A stretch of DNA of 64,000 nt, taken from assembly GCF_023016805.1 (NCBI RefSeq), contig NZ_JALKCH010000003.1, forward strand, positions 359,379-423,378, in the 5' to 3' direction. The position numbers and the translations under genes were made by a program. Origin of the DNA: Ancylobacter crimeensis (GTDB taxonomy: Bacteria > Pseudomonadota > Alphaproteobacteria > Rhizobiales > Xanthobacteraceae). The notes under the pieces are model-generated. The model did not search any database and was not told where the DNA came from. It saw nothing but the letters and a program-made list of their open reading frames with translations. Shown piece after piece: positions 11,610 through 21,030 of the stretch (position 1 is the first letter of the stretch; each line of letters starts with the position of its first letter).

Positions 11610-12173
11610 TCATGAAGCGGATGATGCCACGGCCGGACCGGAAAGTACCGTAACGGAAGCAGCGGCAAGCCGACGGCAGAGCCTGCGTTCGGCGGCCAGC
11701 GGCCACCATTCGAAGAGGAAGATCTCCATCGGGTGCCAGTTGGCCACCCAGCCGAAGATCACCAGGCCTTCCATCATCACATTGGCGAGGCGGGAGTTGG
11801 GAAACAGGTTCACCAGCGCCTGACCGACCAGCAGCGACAGGCCGAGCACCACGAGGCCGATGACCAGCGCCCTCAGCCCGGTCGCCAGCAGGCGCGACAG
11901 GTCGCGCGACACGCGCTCGGCCCGCCGGGTGAAATGGGCTGTGAAGACGGCCGGCAGCGAGGCGATGACGGTCGGGCTCGCACGCTCGGCCGGCAAATGG
12001 ACGGTGATGGCGATCGGTGCGGCGGCCGGCAGGTCGAGCGCGCGATCGTGGATGTAGTCCTCGACCTCGCCGTCGAGCCCGCGCTCGCGGAACGGGTGCG
12101 GGTCGAGCATGTCGAGAAGTTGCTTGGGATCGTCGACATTCAGCGCGATCCGCCCGTCGGCATGGCCCGACAT
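11610..12173 (-). CDS. Conserved hypothetical membrane protein
   Basis: A 187-residue protein that I do not recognise. The N-terminal half is soluble and acidic (NVDDPKQLLDMLDPHPF, EVEDYIHD). The second half has two hydrophobic segments, GLRALVIGLVVLGLSLLVGQALV and a following stretch ending near ANWHPMEIFLFEWWPL, so it is probably anchored by two helices. The C-terminal tail is Arg/Ala-rich. It lies 29 bases downstream of lysS on the same strand and may be co-transcribed with it. The open antisense frame over the same DNA looks like a shadow. Confidence 0.7.
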   Translation of the reverse strand: MSGHADGRIALNVDDPKQLLDMLDPHPFRERGLDGEVEDYIHDRALDLPAAAPIAITVHLPAERASPTVIASLPAVFTAHFTRRAERVSRDLSRLLATGLRALVIGLVVLGLSLLVGQALVNLFPNSRLANVMMEGLVIFGWVANWHPMEIFLFEWWPLAAERRLCRRLAAASVTVLSGPAVASSAS

Positions 12174-12202
12174 GCTGCCCCCACCCGTTCGCCGTTGTTC
12201 GT

Positions 12203-13867
12203 TCAGGCCGGCTGGCCGTTGCCGGCGAGTTCACCCGACAGCGCGCGGGCAATGAGCGCGCGGGTTTCGGGAATGCCGTAGGCCGCGACGAAGGTGCCGA
12301 AGCGCGGCCCCTCCTTCTCGCCGAGCAGCAGTTCGTAGAGCGCGCTGAACCAGGCGAAGGACACGCCCGGGCCGCCATCGGGGCCCTTGCGCTTGGTGTC
12401 CTGGTAGCGCGGCACCGGCCGGGCGACGTCCAGCACCGCGTTCTGGATCGCCTCCCGGTCGCTTCCGTCGAGCGCGGACAGCGCCACGTCGAGCCGCGCC
12501 AGCGCATCGGCCTCCACCTCGTCGGGCAGGCGGAATTCCCGGTGCGGCTTCACCCGATCGATGAAATAGCGCACCGCATAGCCGGCCAGCCGGTCGAGCT
12601 CGGGGTGGGTTTCCACCGTGACGCCGGGCGCGTAGCGGCCGATGAAGCGCCACAGGACGTCCTTGTGCTCGGCGTTGGAGGCCGAGGCGAGTTTCAGCAG
12701 CAGGCCGAAGTTGATCGGCAGCTCGATCGCCGGCGGGTTGCCGGAATGGATGTGCCACACCGGATTGCCGAGCCGGTTCTTCCAGTCCTGGGTCGGATAG
12801 CGGGCGAGGAAGGAATAATATTCGTCCACCGCCTTCGGGATCACCCCGAAATGGAGCTTCTTGGCCGAGCGTGGTGACTGGAACATGTAGAGCGCGAGGC
12901 TCTCCGGGCTGGCATAGGTCAGCCACTCGTCGATGGTGAGGCCGTTGCCCTTCGACTTCGAGATCTTCTGGCCCTGCTCGTCCAGGAACAGCTCATAGAC
13001 GAAGTGTTCCGGCGCGGTAGCACCGAGGATCTCGCTGATCCGGTCATAGATCGGCGCATTGGTCTGGTGATCCTTGCCGAACATCTCGAAATCGACGTCG
13101 AGTGCAGCCCAGCGGGCGCCGAAATCCGGCTTCCACTGCAGCTTCACATTCCCGCCGGTTACGGGAACGGTCTTGTCCACCCCGTCCTCGTCGGTGAAGG
13201 TGATGGTACCGGCTTCCGCATCCACCGCCTTCAGCGGCACGTAGAGCACGCGGCCCGAGGTCGGCGAGATGGGCAGGAAGGGCGAATAGGTCGCCTGCCG
13301 CTCCTCGCCGAGGGTCGGCAGCATCACCTCCATGATGGCCTCGTATTTCCGCGCCGCCTCCAGCAACACGGCGTCGAGCTTGCCGGAGAAATAATAATCC
13401 GTCGCGCTGGCGAATTCGTAGTCGAAGCCGAAGGTGTCGAGGAAGCGGCGGAGCATCGCGTTGTTGTGGTGCCCGAAGCTCTCATAGCCGCCACCGAACG
13501 GGTTCGGCACCCGGGTCAGCGGCATCTGCAGATAAGGGCGCAGCGCGACCGGATCCGGCACGTTCTCCGGGATCTTGCGCATGCCGTCCATGTCGTCGGA
13601 GAAGCAGAGCAGGCGCGTGGGGATCTTGTCTTCCGTGAGCACCCGGAAGGCATGGCGCACCATGGTGGTGCGCGCCACCTCGCCGAAGGTGCCGATATGG
13701 GGCAGGCCCGAGGGGCCGTAGCCGGTCTCGAACAGCACCTCGCTCTTCGGTTTCCGCTTCAGACGCTCGACGATCTTGCGCGCTTCCTCGAACGGCCAGG
13801 CGCCGGCCGTCTCGGCCGCCGCGCGCAGTTCGGCTGCAAAATCCTCGACCGTGGCGGTCGCCGTCAT
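12203..13867 (-). CDS. lysS: Lysyl-tRNA synthetase, class I
   Basis: A 554-residue class I (archaeal-type) lysyl-tRNA synthetase that charges tRNA-Lys. The Rossmann-fold signature [13 protein letters not shown] (HIGH variant at residues 57-60) and the second signature [12 protein letters not shown] (near residue 302) are both present, which distinguishes it from the class II enzyme with its motifs 1-3. The C-terminal helical domain ends near [10 protein letters not shown]. Class I LysRS is known to be widespread in Alphaproteobacteria, so this is not a recent oddity. A small membrane-protein gene follows closely on the same strand. Confidence 0.96.
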   Translation of the reverse strand: MTATATVEDFAAELRAAAETAGAWPFEEARKIVERLKRKPKSEVLFETGYGPSGLPHIGTFGEVARTTMVRHAFRVLTEDKIPTRLLCFSDDMDGMRKIPENVPDPVALRPYLQMPLTRVPNPFGGGYESFGHHNNAMLRRFLDTFGFDYEFASATDYYFSGKLDAVLLEAARKYEAIMEVMLPTLGEERQATYSPFLPISPTSGRVLYVPLKAVDAEAGTITFTDEDGVDKTVPVTGGNVKLQWKPDFGARWAALDVDFEMFGKDHQTNAPIYDRISEILGATAPEHFVYELFLDEQGQKISKSKGNGLTIDEWLTYASPESLALYMFQSPRSAKKLHFGVIPKAVDEYYSFLARYPTQDWKNRLGNPVWHIHSGNPPAIELPINFGLLLKLASASNAEHKDVLWRFIGRYAPGVTVETHPELDRLAGYAVRYFIDRVKPHREFRLPDEVEADALARLDVALSALDGSDREAIQNAVLDVARPVPRYQDTKRKGPDGGPGVSFAWFSALYELLLGEKEGPRFGTFVAAYGIPETRALIARALSGELAGNGQPA

Positions 13868-14052
13868 GATGCTCGCTCCTCGGGGCGTTTTGAATGGGCG
13901 CGGACACTAGAGCAATTCCTGCAGGAGTGCCTAGCGGTTTTGCGCGAAGGCGGCGCTGCGCACAGAAAGCCGGCACCGGAGCCGGCGCGCGGACGGAACC
14001 ACGGGCCAGCGCGGGCCTTATGTCCCGCAGACGGGACCAACAGGAGACGCAC

Positions 14053-14652
14053 ATGATCCGGCTGTATTGGGCGCCGCAGAGCCGCTCGCTTCGCGCACTC
14101 TGGGTTCTGGAGGAATCCGGATTGCCTTATGTGCGCGAACTCATCGACATCCGCTCCGGCGTTCAGCAGAGCCCGGCCTACCGGCGCATCAACCCGATGA
14201 TGAAGGTGCCGGCGCTGACGGAAGGCGCGGCGCGGGTGACCGAGTCCGGGGCGATCTGCGCCTATGTCGCCGAGCGCGCACCGGAGGCCGGCCTTGCCCC
14301 GCCGCTGGGCGATCCGCGGCGCGGGGACTACCTGCGCTGGCTGTTCTTCTCGCCCGCCTGCATGGAGGGCGCGCTGACCGAAAAGTTCTCCGGCGCCCAT
14401 ATGCCAAGCGCGAGCGTGGGCTGGGGCAGCTTCGAGCGGGTGTTCGACGTGCTGGACGCGGCGCTCGCCAAGGGGCCCTGGCTGCTGGGGGCCGACTTCT
14501 CGGCGGCGGACGTGATGATCGGCGCCGACCTCTATTACAGCATGGAGGTGTTCAAGGTGGTGGAGCCGCGCCCAAGCTTCACCGCCTATCTCGATCGCTG
14601 CAAGGCGCGCCCGGCGCTGCAGCGGGCGTGGGAAATCGACGCCGCGGGCTAA
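14053..14652 (+). CDS. Glutathione S-transferase family protein
   Basis: A 199-residue GST. The N-terminal thioredoxin-like domain starts MIRLYWAPQSRSLRALWVLEE, contains NPMMKVPALTEG with the cis-Pro, and then ESGAICAYVAE, the glutathione gamma-Glu binding Glu-Ser. The all-alpha C-terminal domain includes GADFSAADVMIGADLYY, the N-capping box region. AGGAG lies seven bases upstream of the ATG. The substrate is unknown. The gene ends eight bases before the convergent binding-protein gene. Confidence 0.93.
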   Translation: MIRLYWAPQSRSLRALWVLEESGLPYVRELIDIRSGVQQSPAYRRINPMMKVPALTEGAARVTESGAICAYVAERAPEAGLAPPLGDPRRGDYLRWLFFSPACMEGALTEKFSGAHMPSASVGWGSFERVFDVLDAALAKGPWLLGADFSAADVMIGADLYYSMEVFKVVEPRPSFTAYLDRCKARPALQRAWEIDAAG

Positions 14653-14659
14653 AGGCCGC

Positions 14660-15553
14660 TCAATAGACGCTGATCGGGAACCAGCGCAGGTAAAGGTCGG
14701 TGTAGAGCCCCTTCTCCCAAAGCTGGCTCAGCGCGTAGTTGATCGACTGCCGCACCAGATCGTTGCCGCTCTTCACCGCGATGGCGAGGCCCTCGCCGAA
14801 ATAGCGGCTCTCGGTGAAGGGCCCGCCGACAAAGGCGCAGCAGCCTTGCGCCGCCGCGCTGTTCATCCACAGGGCGGATTGCACGCCGTCGGCGAAGACC
14901 AGCTCCACCTCGCCGCGCAGCAAAGCGGCGCGCAGCGCGTCCATGTTCGGATAAGGCCGCAACGCCGCATTGGGGAAGAAGCTCTTCAGATAGGCCTCAT
15001 GCGCCGTGCCCGCGACCACGCCGACCGCGAGGGGGCCGATGGTCTCCGGTGTGATGGCGCCGATGCCGCGTTCGCGCCTGGCGAGGAAACGGGCGGGAGA
15101 GCGGAAATAGCGATCGGAAAAGTCGAGCTTCGCCCGGCTCGCCGGGGTCATGGCGATGCCCGCCACCGCTGCATCCGCCTGCCCGTCCTCCAAGGCGGGG
15201 ATGAGGGCGTCGAAGGGCTTCACCTCAAGCGTGCACTGCACCGCGAGTTCCTGGCAGATGGCGCGGGCGAGATCCACGTCGAATCCCATGACCTGCCCGT
15301 CCGCGCCGCGAAACGAGAAGGGCGGAAAATCGTCGGTGGCAATGAAGCGGATCTGGATCAGCGCGCGGCTGGGATCGGGTCGGTCCGGACGGCGCCTCGG
15401 ATCGAAGAAGCCCGGCAAGGTAATGCGGGTGGCGCCCGGCTTGGCAGCGGTTTCCGCTCCGCGGGACGGCGGGACGGCGAAGGCGAGGAGAAACAGAACG
15501 GCCGTTGCGGCAAAAGCGCCACATTGTTTCGAAAACCGACCCGAATACCGCAT
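14660..15553 (-). CDS. Periplasmic amino-acid-type substrate-binding protein (orphan)
   Basis: A 297-residue secreted binding protein of the family 3 (amino acid/opine) type. A signal sequence (AATAVLFLLAFAVPPSRGAE) is followed by a Pro/Arg-rich linker. The lobe signatures FIATDDFPPFSFRGADGQVMGFDVDLARAICQELAV and GQADAAVAGIAMTPASRAKLDFSDRYF are present. No permease or ATPase lies nearby, so it may deliver ligand to a transporter elsewhere or act as a sensor. The CAT at 15551-15553 was chosen because it places the signal peptide at the N-terminus. It is divergent from the glycosyltransferase gene with a 90-base gap. Confidence 0.86.
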   Translation of the reverse strand: MRYSGRFSKQCGAFAATAVLFLLAFAVPPSRGAETAAKPGATRITLPGFFDPRRRPDRPDPSRALIQIRFIATDDFPPFSFRGADGQVMGFDVDLARAICQELAVQCTLEVKPFDALIPALEDGQADAAVAGIAMTPASRAKLDFSDRYFRSPARFLARRERGIGAITPETIGPLAVGVVAGTAHEAYLKSFFPNAALRPYPNMDALRAALLRGEVELVFADGVQSALWMNSAAAQGCCAFVGGPFTESRYFGEGLAIAVKSGNDLVRQSINYALSQLWEKGLYTDLYLRWFPISVY

Positions 15554-15643
15554 GCGCACCTCAAAGCCCGGCCGGCGCTTCTTGCCGCGGCCAGTTCCCC
15601 TTGTAGCCTCGGAGCGGAACGGGCGCGAGGGTTGTGTGGGCGC

Positions 15644-18118
15644 ATGAGCGTACCGGGGACGGCGGCGATGGCCTTTGGTGGCGAGCGTGCGGACGGCGGG
15701 CAGCCCGGCGCGGCGATCCCGCGAACGCGCTGTGTCGAACGTTCCGCGCCCGCGCATGGTTGGGCCCCCGAGCCGTCCCTGCCCGCCGAGATTGCCGGCC
15801 TCGCCGGGCGGTTGCCGGCGCAGGAGATCGCCGCCGCGATCGAGCGTGCCGGCCGGCTCAAGGTGGGGGCTGACGAGGTTCTGCTTGCCGCCGGGCGCCT
15901 CGCGCCAAACGACATGCTCCATCTCCACGCCCGCCATCTCGGCCTTGCCGTCGCCGATCTCGACGCCATCGGTCCGGAGATCGCGCCGCCCTCCTGGCGC
16001 GGGATACGGGCCGCGCTGGCCACGGGGCATCTGCGGCTGGCGAATGGCGACCTCCTCGTCGCCCCGCGCGGCCATGGCGTGCGCCGGCTCGCCGCTGAAC
16101 TCGCCCGCCTGCCCGGCCTGCGCCGGCGCATCCGCCTGACCAGCCCGGAGCGGCTGCGCGCGCATCTTTTGGCCGCGCGGGCCGACCACTTGGCCGGCTG
16201 CGCGGCCTACCGGCTGCACGTCACTCGCCCGGAGCTGTCTGCCGCGGGGCTCGACATCAGCAGGCCGATGCTGGCCGCGGGCGCGCTCCTGCTGGCCGCC
16301 CTGCCCTTCCTGATGGGCGCGCTGCCGGACGGACTGCGCCTTGCGCTCGCCGGGCTGATGGCGCTCTTGGTGCTCGGCTGGTCGTCGCTGCGCATCACCG
16401 CCTGCGCGACCGAACTGTCGGAACGACCCGCGCCTGCGCTCACCGATGCGGACCTGCCGGTGGTGAGCGTTCTCGCGCCGCTCTACCGCGAGGCGGAGGT
16501 CCTGCCGAAGCTCTGCGCTATGCTGGCGCGGCTCGACTACCCTGCGGAGAAACTGGAAATCCTGCTGGTGGTGGAGGCCGACGATCCGCGGACCGCAGCC
16601 GCTGCCCGTGCCGCCTGCCGCGACCCGCGCTTTCGCGTTGTGGTGGCGCCGGAGCGCGGGCCCCGCACCAAGCCCAAGGCGCTGAACGCCGCGCTGCCCC
16701 ATGCCCGCGGCAGCCTGATCAGCATCTATGATGCCGAAGACGAGCCCGAGCCCGACCAGTTGTGCCGCGCCGCGGCGCTGTTCGCCGGGCCGGCCGGGGC
16801 GAGCGTCGCCTGCGTGCAGGCGCGGCTCGCCATCGACAACGGCGCGGATAGCTGGATCGCCGACCAATTCGCCGCCGAATATGCCGGCCATTTCCGGCTG
16901 ATGCTGCCTCTGCTCGCCGATACCGGCCTGCCGGTGCCGCTGGGCGGCACCTCCAACCATTTCCGCCGCGAGGCGCTGGAAGCGGTGGGGGCGTGGGACC
17001 CGTTCAACGTCACGGAAGATGCCGATCTCGGCATCCGCCTCGCGCGCGCCGGCTGGCAGACCCGTACCCTCTCATCCACCACCCATGAGGAAGCGACCAG
17101 CACGCGGGCCGCCTGGATGCGCCAGCGTACCCGCTGGTACAAGGGCTGGCTGCAGACCGCGCTGGTGCATGGCCGCGATCCGCGTGCGCTGGCGCGCGAT
17201 CTGGGGGCCGGCGCGGCACTCGGCATCGGCGTGCTGCTGGCGGGCAATTTGCTCGCCGCGCTGATCCATCCCTTCTTCCTCGTCGCGCTGCTCATGGATA
17301 TCGTCGCGCCGGAGGCGGCGCTGTCACTGAGCGGGGCCATCGCGCGCGCGCTCGGCATCGCGGTGATGGTGGCCGGCTATGGCGCGAGCGCGCTGCTGAC
17401 GGTCGCGGGGCTGGCCGACCGTGCCGCGGGCCCGGCAAACAGCGGAACCCTTCGCCTGCTCGGTACGCTCGCGCTCACGCCGCTCTACTGGCTGCTGCTG
17501 TCGGGGGCGGCATGGCGGGCGGTGTGGCAGCTCGTCTTCTCGCCCTCGACCTGGGAGAAGACCACCCACGGCCTCGCCCGTACCTCGGCGCGGACGAAAA
17601 GGCACGGCGCGCCCGTGGACGGGCTAGAGGTAACGACGCAGCTCGGCGGCGCTCTGCTCGACGGGACGCTTGAGATTGAACGGCGCGACGAAATTGCCGT
17701 CCTTGTCCATGAGATAGACCACCGCCGTGTGATCCATCGTGTAGTCGCCGCCCTCCGTCGGCACCTTGCGCGCATAGCCCCGATAGGCCTTGAGCGCCGC
17801 CGCCGTCTGCTGGGGCGTGCCCGAAAGGCCGAAGATCGACGGATGGAAGCTCGAAATATAGCTCTTCATCACGTCCGGGGTATCCCGTTCCGGGTCAACC
17901 GTGATGAACAGCGCCGCGACCTTGCGCGAATCGGGACCGAGCGCGTCGAAGAGCTGGGAGATGTCGGCAAGCGTCGTCGGGCAGATGTCGGGGCAGTGGG
18001 TGAAGCCGAAGAACACCAGCATCGGCGTGCCGTGGAAGGTCGTGTCGTTCACCATCCGGCCGTCCTGATCGACAAGCTCGAACGGTCCGCCCACCTGCGT
18101 GGCCTGCGCGACCTGTGA
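15644..18118 (+). CDS. Membrane glycosyltransferase family 2 with N-terminal MshEN-like domain; 3' end runs on
   Basis: A processive-type inner-membrane glycosyltransferase. Residues about 50-180 resemble the MshEN domain (LKVGADEVLLAAGRLAPNDMLHLHARHLGL). Two helices follow (residues about 205-250), then the GT-A domain starting VVSVLAPLYREAEVLPKL. It carries YDAEDEPEP (near residue 362), TEDADLGIRLARAGW and the QxxRW motif QRTRWYKGW (near residue 493), and C-terminal membrane segments. Family-like sequence ends near WEKTTHGLARTS, residue about 645. The frame then continues 165 residues antisense through the convergent SCO1 gene. A +1-frame TAG at 17625-17627 sits exactly where the gene would be expected to end, so a frameshift or lost stop is likely. 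The polysaccharide product is unknown. Confidence 0.85.
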   Translation: MSVPGTAAMAFGGERADGGQPGAAIPRTRCVERSAPAHGWAPEPSLPAEIAGLAGRLPAQEIAAAIERAGRLKVGADEVLLAAGRLAPNDMLHLHARHLGLAVADLDAIGPEIAPPSWRGIRAALATGHLRLANGDLLVAPRGHGVRRLAAELARLPGLRRRIRLTSPERLRAHLLAARADHLAGCAAYRLHVTRPELSAAGLDISRPMLAAGALLLAALPFLMGALPDGLRLALAGLMALLVLGWSSLRITACATELSERPAPALTDADLPVVSVLAPLYREAEVLPKLCAMLARLDYPAEKLEILLVVEADDPRTAAAARAACRDPRFRVVVAPERGPRTKPKALNAALPHARGSLISIYDAEDEPEPDQLCRAAALFAGPAGASVACVQARLAIDNGADSWIADQFAAEYAGHFRLMLPLLADTGLPVPLGGTSNHFRREALEAVGAWDPFNVTEDADLGIRLARAGWQTRTLSSTTHEEATSTRAAWMRQRTRWYKGWLQTALVHGRDPRALARDLGAGAALGIGVLLAGNLLAALIHPFFLVALLMDIVAPEAALSLSGAIARALGIAVMVAGYGASALLTVAGLADRAAGPANSGTLRLLGTLALTPLYWLLLSGAAWRAVWQLVFSPSTWEKTTHGLARTSARTKRHGAPVDGLEVTTQLGGALLDGTLEIERRDEIAVLVHEIDHRRVIHRVVAALRRHLARIAPIGLERRRRLLGRARKAEDRRMEARNIALHHVRGIPFRVNRDEQRRDLARIGTERVEELGDVGKRRRADVGAVGEAEEHQHRRAVEGRVVHHPAVLIDKLERSAHLRGLRDL

Positions 18119-18214
18119 GCCGCGATCGGGCAGCAGCGCCAGCGTGGCGGCGAGAATGGCCGCCGCGCCGAGCACGAACAGGGCAAAGACCAGGATGATC
18201 CGGCGTTGCGGCAT
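17624..18214 (-). CDS. SCO1/SenC family copper chaperone (thioredoxin fold)
   Basis: A 196-residue membrane-anchored SCO1/SenC protein, which helps deliver copper to the CuA site of cytochrome c oxidase or acts in thiol-redox handling. One N-terminal helix (residues about 5-28) anchors a periplasmic thioredoxin-fold domain. It has the copper motif CPDIC (Cys74 and Cys78) and the distal ligand His162 in TMDHTAVVYLMD. All three ligands are present, so copper binding is expected. Its stop codon shares the tetramer CTAG with the probable original stop of the convergent glycosyltransferase. Confidence 0.94.
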   Translation of the reverse strand: MPQRRIILVFALFVLGAAAILAATLALLPDRGSQVAQATQVGGPFELVDQDGRMVNDTTFHGTPMLVFFGFTHCPDICPTTLADISQLFDALGPDSRKVAALFITVDPERDTPDVMKSYISSFHPSIFGLSGTPQQTAAALKAYRGYARKVPTEGGDYTMDHTAVVYLMDKDGNFVAPFNLKRPVEQSAAELRRYL

Positions 18215-18349
18215 CGGAAGCTCTCCACGCGAAGCGGCGGTGCGGTGTGCGCGGGGGGTTTTGCGTCAGGACACGCGCCGACACAATGGCCGCCGTTGCC
18301 TCACCCCCTCACGCTCGCGTCAGCGGCGCTGTCGGGCGGCGCAGGATCG

Positions 18350-18586
18350 CTAGAAACAGGCCGCCATGCCCGCGGCCAGCAGGTCGAAGAAGACCGCTTC
18401 GCCGTGGCGCGCCCACAAGCCGATGGCTGCCGCGACCAGCACGAAGGCGAGCCCGGCCGCCAGCCAGACGACCACCCCCGCCCGCAGCCCGGCCCGTTCG
18501 CGCACCACGCCTTCGCTGCGAACGCGCGGCGGAAACTGGGCGGCGGACGGCGTTGCCGTCTCGATTTCGTGGGACACCATAGGCAT
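18350..18586 (-). CDS. Small single-pass membrane protein
   Basis: A 78-residue protein with a polar N-terminus (residues 1-36) and one strong hydrophobic segment (AGVVVWLAAGLAFVLVAAAIGLW). It ends with a short second stretch AVFFDLLAAGMAACF. Comparable small membrane proteins ending in an aromatic/Cys-containing tail occur in related bacteria, from memory, but no function is known to me. It follows the SCO1 promoter side and may or may not be linked to it. Confidence 0.6.
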   Translation of the reverse strand: MPMVSHEIETATPSAAQFPPRVRSEGVVRERAGLRAGVVVWLAAGLAFVLVAAAIGLWARHGEAVFFDLLAAGMAACF

Positions 18587-18771
18587 TCAGCCTCGACAGC
18601 GGCGGATCACGGGGGAAAGCATCCGGAAAAAGCAGTTATCCCCAGAACCGGACACGGCGATATGTTAGACGGAAACTTGTAACGTCGCATCATGGGCTTC
18701 ACTATCGCACCTTCAGGGGCGATCTGCGGAAGGAAGGCATACCGCAGGCACGGGCAGGGGATAAACGCGGC

Positions 18772-20955
18772 ATGAGCGGGTCTGACGCGATCAGCACTCC
18801 GCGCAGCGAAAAGAGCGGCTCGGACCGCTCCCGTTCGCCGGCACATCCGTTGAGCCTGGGCGCAGGAGATGCGCGCCGGCGGCTCGACCTTGCGCTCGAT
18901 TCAATGAGCGAGGCCTTCTGCCTGTTCGACGCCGACGACCGGCTGGTCCTGTATAATCGCCGCTACCTCGAGATGTTTCCCTTCATGAAGGAGTTGGGCG
19001 ACCTTCACGGCATGCCGTTCCGAAAGATGGTCGCCTTCGCCAGTGAGGAGCCGAGCGTGGTGGCCGAGCCGGAAGGCTTCGTCGAGCTGCGGATGCAGCG
19101 CCACAACGAGGCCGACGGCACGCCCCACGATATCGCGTTGTTCAACGGCCGCTGGGCGCGCGTGCGCGAACGTCGCACTCCCGATGGCGGCATCGTCTCC
19201 ACCTTCACCGACGTCACCGGGCTCAAGCAATCCGAAACCCGGCTCAGCGGCGCCATCGCCGGGCTCGGCGAGGGTTTCGTGCTGATGGATGCCGATCGCA
19301 CCATCCGCATGACCAACCCCGCCTTCCGGCAGATGATGTCCGCGGCCGGGATGACCGACCCCGATGAGGCAACGCTGGATGACGTGGTGCGTCGCGCCGC
19401 GATCGCGGGGGCCTTCGATCTCGCGGACATGTCGGCCGACGAACTGGTCGCCAGCATCCGCGAAGCCGGCGGGCCGGAAGGCGGGCGCCTGGAGCTTCCG
19501 CTGGCCGATGGCGGATGCCTGCTGGTCAATCTCCAGCCGGTGGCCGATGGCGGCACGGTGGGCATCTGGACCGATGTGAGCGAGCAGAAGCAGCGCGAGC
19601 GTGCGCTGATCGCCGCCGAACGGCAGCTCCAGCAGCAATCGGACGCGCTGAGCGAATTCGCCCAGCTTCTCGCACGGCAGGCCCGCAGCGACAGCCTCAC
19701 CGGCCTGCCGAACCGCTTTGCGCTGGAAGAGAAACTGGACGCCGCACTGCAGGAGGAACTCTCCGGCATCTGGGTCCTGTTCCTCGACTGCGACCAGTTC
19801 CGCACCATCAATGATGTCGCCGGCCACGCGACGGGCGATGGCGTGCTGCGGGAATTCGCCCACTTCCTGCGCGGGCACATCCATCCAGAGGATCTGCTGG
19901 TGCGGCTCGGCGGCGATGAATTCGCGGTGCTGATCACCGAGGTGGACGAGGCGGAAGCGCTCCAGATCGCGACCGGCCTGATCGCGGACACCCGCAGCCA
20001 CCGCTTCACCTTCGCCGCGCGCAGCTTCACGCTCGGGCTCAGCATCGGCATGGTGACGCCCGGACCCGGTGTTTCCACCGTCTCGGATCTGCTCGCGGCG
20101 GCGGATACCTCCTGCTACCTCGCCAAGGAAGCCGGGCGCGGACGCATCCACATGTACCGCCGGGATGCGCCGGAATCCGATCGCGAGACCCTGGACTGGG
20201 CCGAGAAGATCCGCCTCGCGCTGGAGGAGGACCGCTTCGCGCTGCAGTTGCAGGCGATCGGCGACGGCGAGGCGGTCGTCGGCTACGAGGCGCTGATCCG
20301 GCTGGTGGACGAGCAGGGCCGCATCCGCAGCCCGGCCAATTTCCTGCCCGCAGCCCGGCGCGTGGGACTGATGGACCGGATCGACGAGTGGGTCTGCAAG
20401 AAGGCCGTGTTCTATGCCGGCATTCTCGCCGCGCGGCCGGGACCCCAGCCCTACATCTCGATGAATTTCGGCTCCCGCGCCCTCACCGACCCGCTGTTTC
20501 AGGCCTTCATGATCGCCGAGATCGATGCGCATCCCGGTGTCGGGCGCACGCTCAGGGTCGAGATCACCGAGACCGACGAGATCAACGACGCCGCCGCGCT
20601 GGACGCCTTCCTCGGGCGGCTGCGGACGCGCGGCATCCGGCTGTATCTCGACGATTTCGGCAGCGGCTACAATTCCTTCGACCTGCTCAAGCAGCTCAGC
20701 GTCGACGGCATCAAGATCGACTGGACCGTGACGCACGATCTGCTCAAGGACCCGATCGACGAGGCACTGATCCGTGCCGCGGTCTCGATCGCCGACTCCC
20801 TCGGTCTCGAATTCGTGGCCGAGGGCGTGGAGGCCGAGCCGGAGCTTGCCCGCCTCAAGATTCTGGGGGTGAAGCTGTTCCAGGGTCACTACTTCCACCG
20901 CGCCGAGCCCGCTCCCGACGTTCTGGGAATTCCTGCCCACCTCGCCGAGGGCTGA
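18772..20955 (+). CDS. PAS-domain GGDEF-EAL protein (cyclic-di-GMP metabolism)
   Basis: A 727-residue cytoplasmic sensor enzyme with no predicted membrane helix. Two PAS-like domains (residues about 40-155 and 160-270) are followed by a short coiled segment. The GGDEF domain has LTGLPNRFALEEKL and an intact GGDEF (from residue 380). The EAL domain carries GYEALIRL (Glu506), EITETDE, DDFGSGYNSF, IKIDW and FVAEGVE. Both signature sets are preserved, so it could be bifunctional; many such proteins are mainly phosphodiesterases with a regulatory GGDEF. The PAS domains probably bind a small ligand or cofactor. It is transcribed alone, with a promoter presumably in the 185-base gap upstream. Confidence 0.95.
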   Translation: MSGSDAISTPRSEKSGSDRSRSPAHPLSLGAGDARRRLDLALDSMSEAFCLFDADDRLVLYNRRYLEMFPFMKELGDLHGMPFRKMVAFASEEPSVVAEPEGFVELRMQRHNEADGTPHDIALFNGRWARVRERRTPDGGIVSTFTDVTGLKQSETRLSGAIAGLGEGFVLMDADRTIRMTNPAFRQMMSAAGMTDPDEATLDDVVRRAAIAGAFDLADMSADELVASIREAGGPEGGRLELPLADGGCLLVNLQPVADGGTVGIWTDVSEQKQRERALIAAERQLQQQSDALSEFAQLLARQARSDSLTGLPNRFALEEKLDAALQEELSGIWVLFLDCDQFRTINDVAGHATGDGVLREFAHFLRGHIHPEDLLVRLGGDEFAVLITEVDEAEALQIATGLIADTRSHRFTFAARSFTLGLSIGMVTPGPGVSTVSDLLAAADTSCYLAKEAGRGRIHMYRRDAPESDRETLDWAEKIRLALEEDRFALQLQAIGDGEAVVGYEALIRLVDEQGRIRSPANFLPAARRVGLMDRIDEWVCKKAVFYAGILAARPGPQPYISMNFGSRALTDPLFQAFMIAEIDAHPGVGRTLRVEITETDEINDAAALDAFLGRLRTRGIRLYLDDFGSGYNSFDLLKQLSVDGIKIDWTVTHDLLKDPIDEALIRAAVSIADSLGLEFVAEGVEAEPELARLKILGVKLFQGHYFHRAEPAPDVLGIPAHLAEG

Positions 20956-21030
20956 TCCGGCCTTCTCGCGCTTGCCAACTTTTTCGCGCCTGCCGCGTTG
21001 TCCCCGGCGAGCCCAGGAGGACGAACCGGC

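Noticed and set aside
12203..13867. Archaeal-type class I LysRS as evidence of recent transfer from archaea
   Set aside because: Class I LysRS is an established feature of many alphaproteobacteria, so it is ordinary here.
18636..18644. TTATCCCCA before the GGDEF-EAL gene as a DnaA box
   Set aside because: A single near match far from replication genes; expected by chance.
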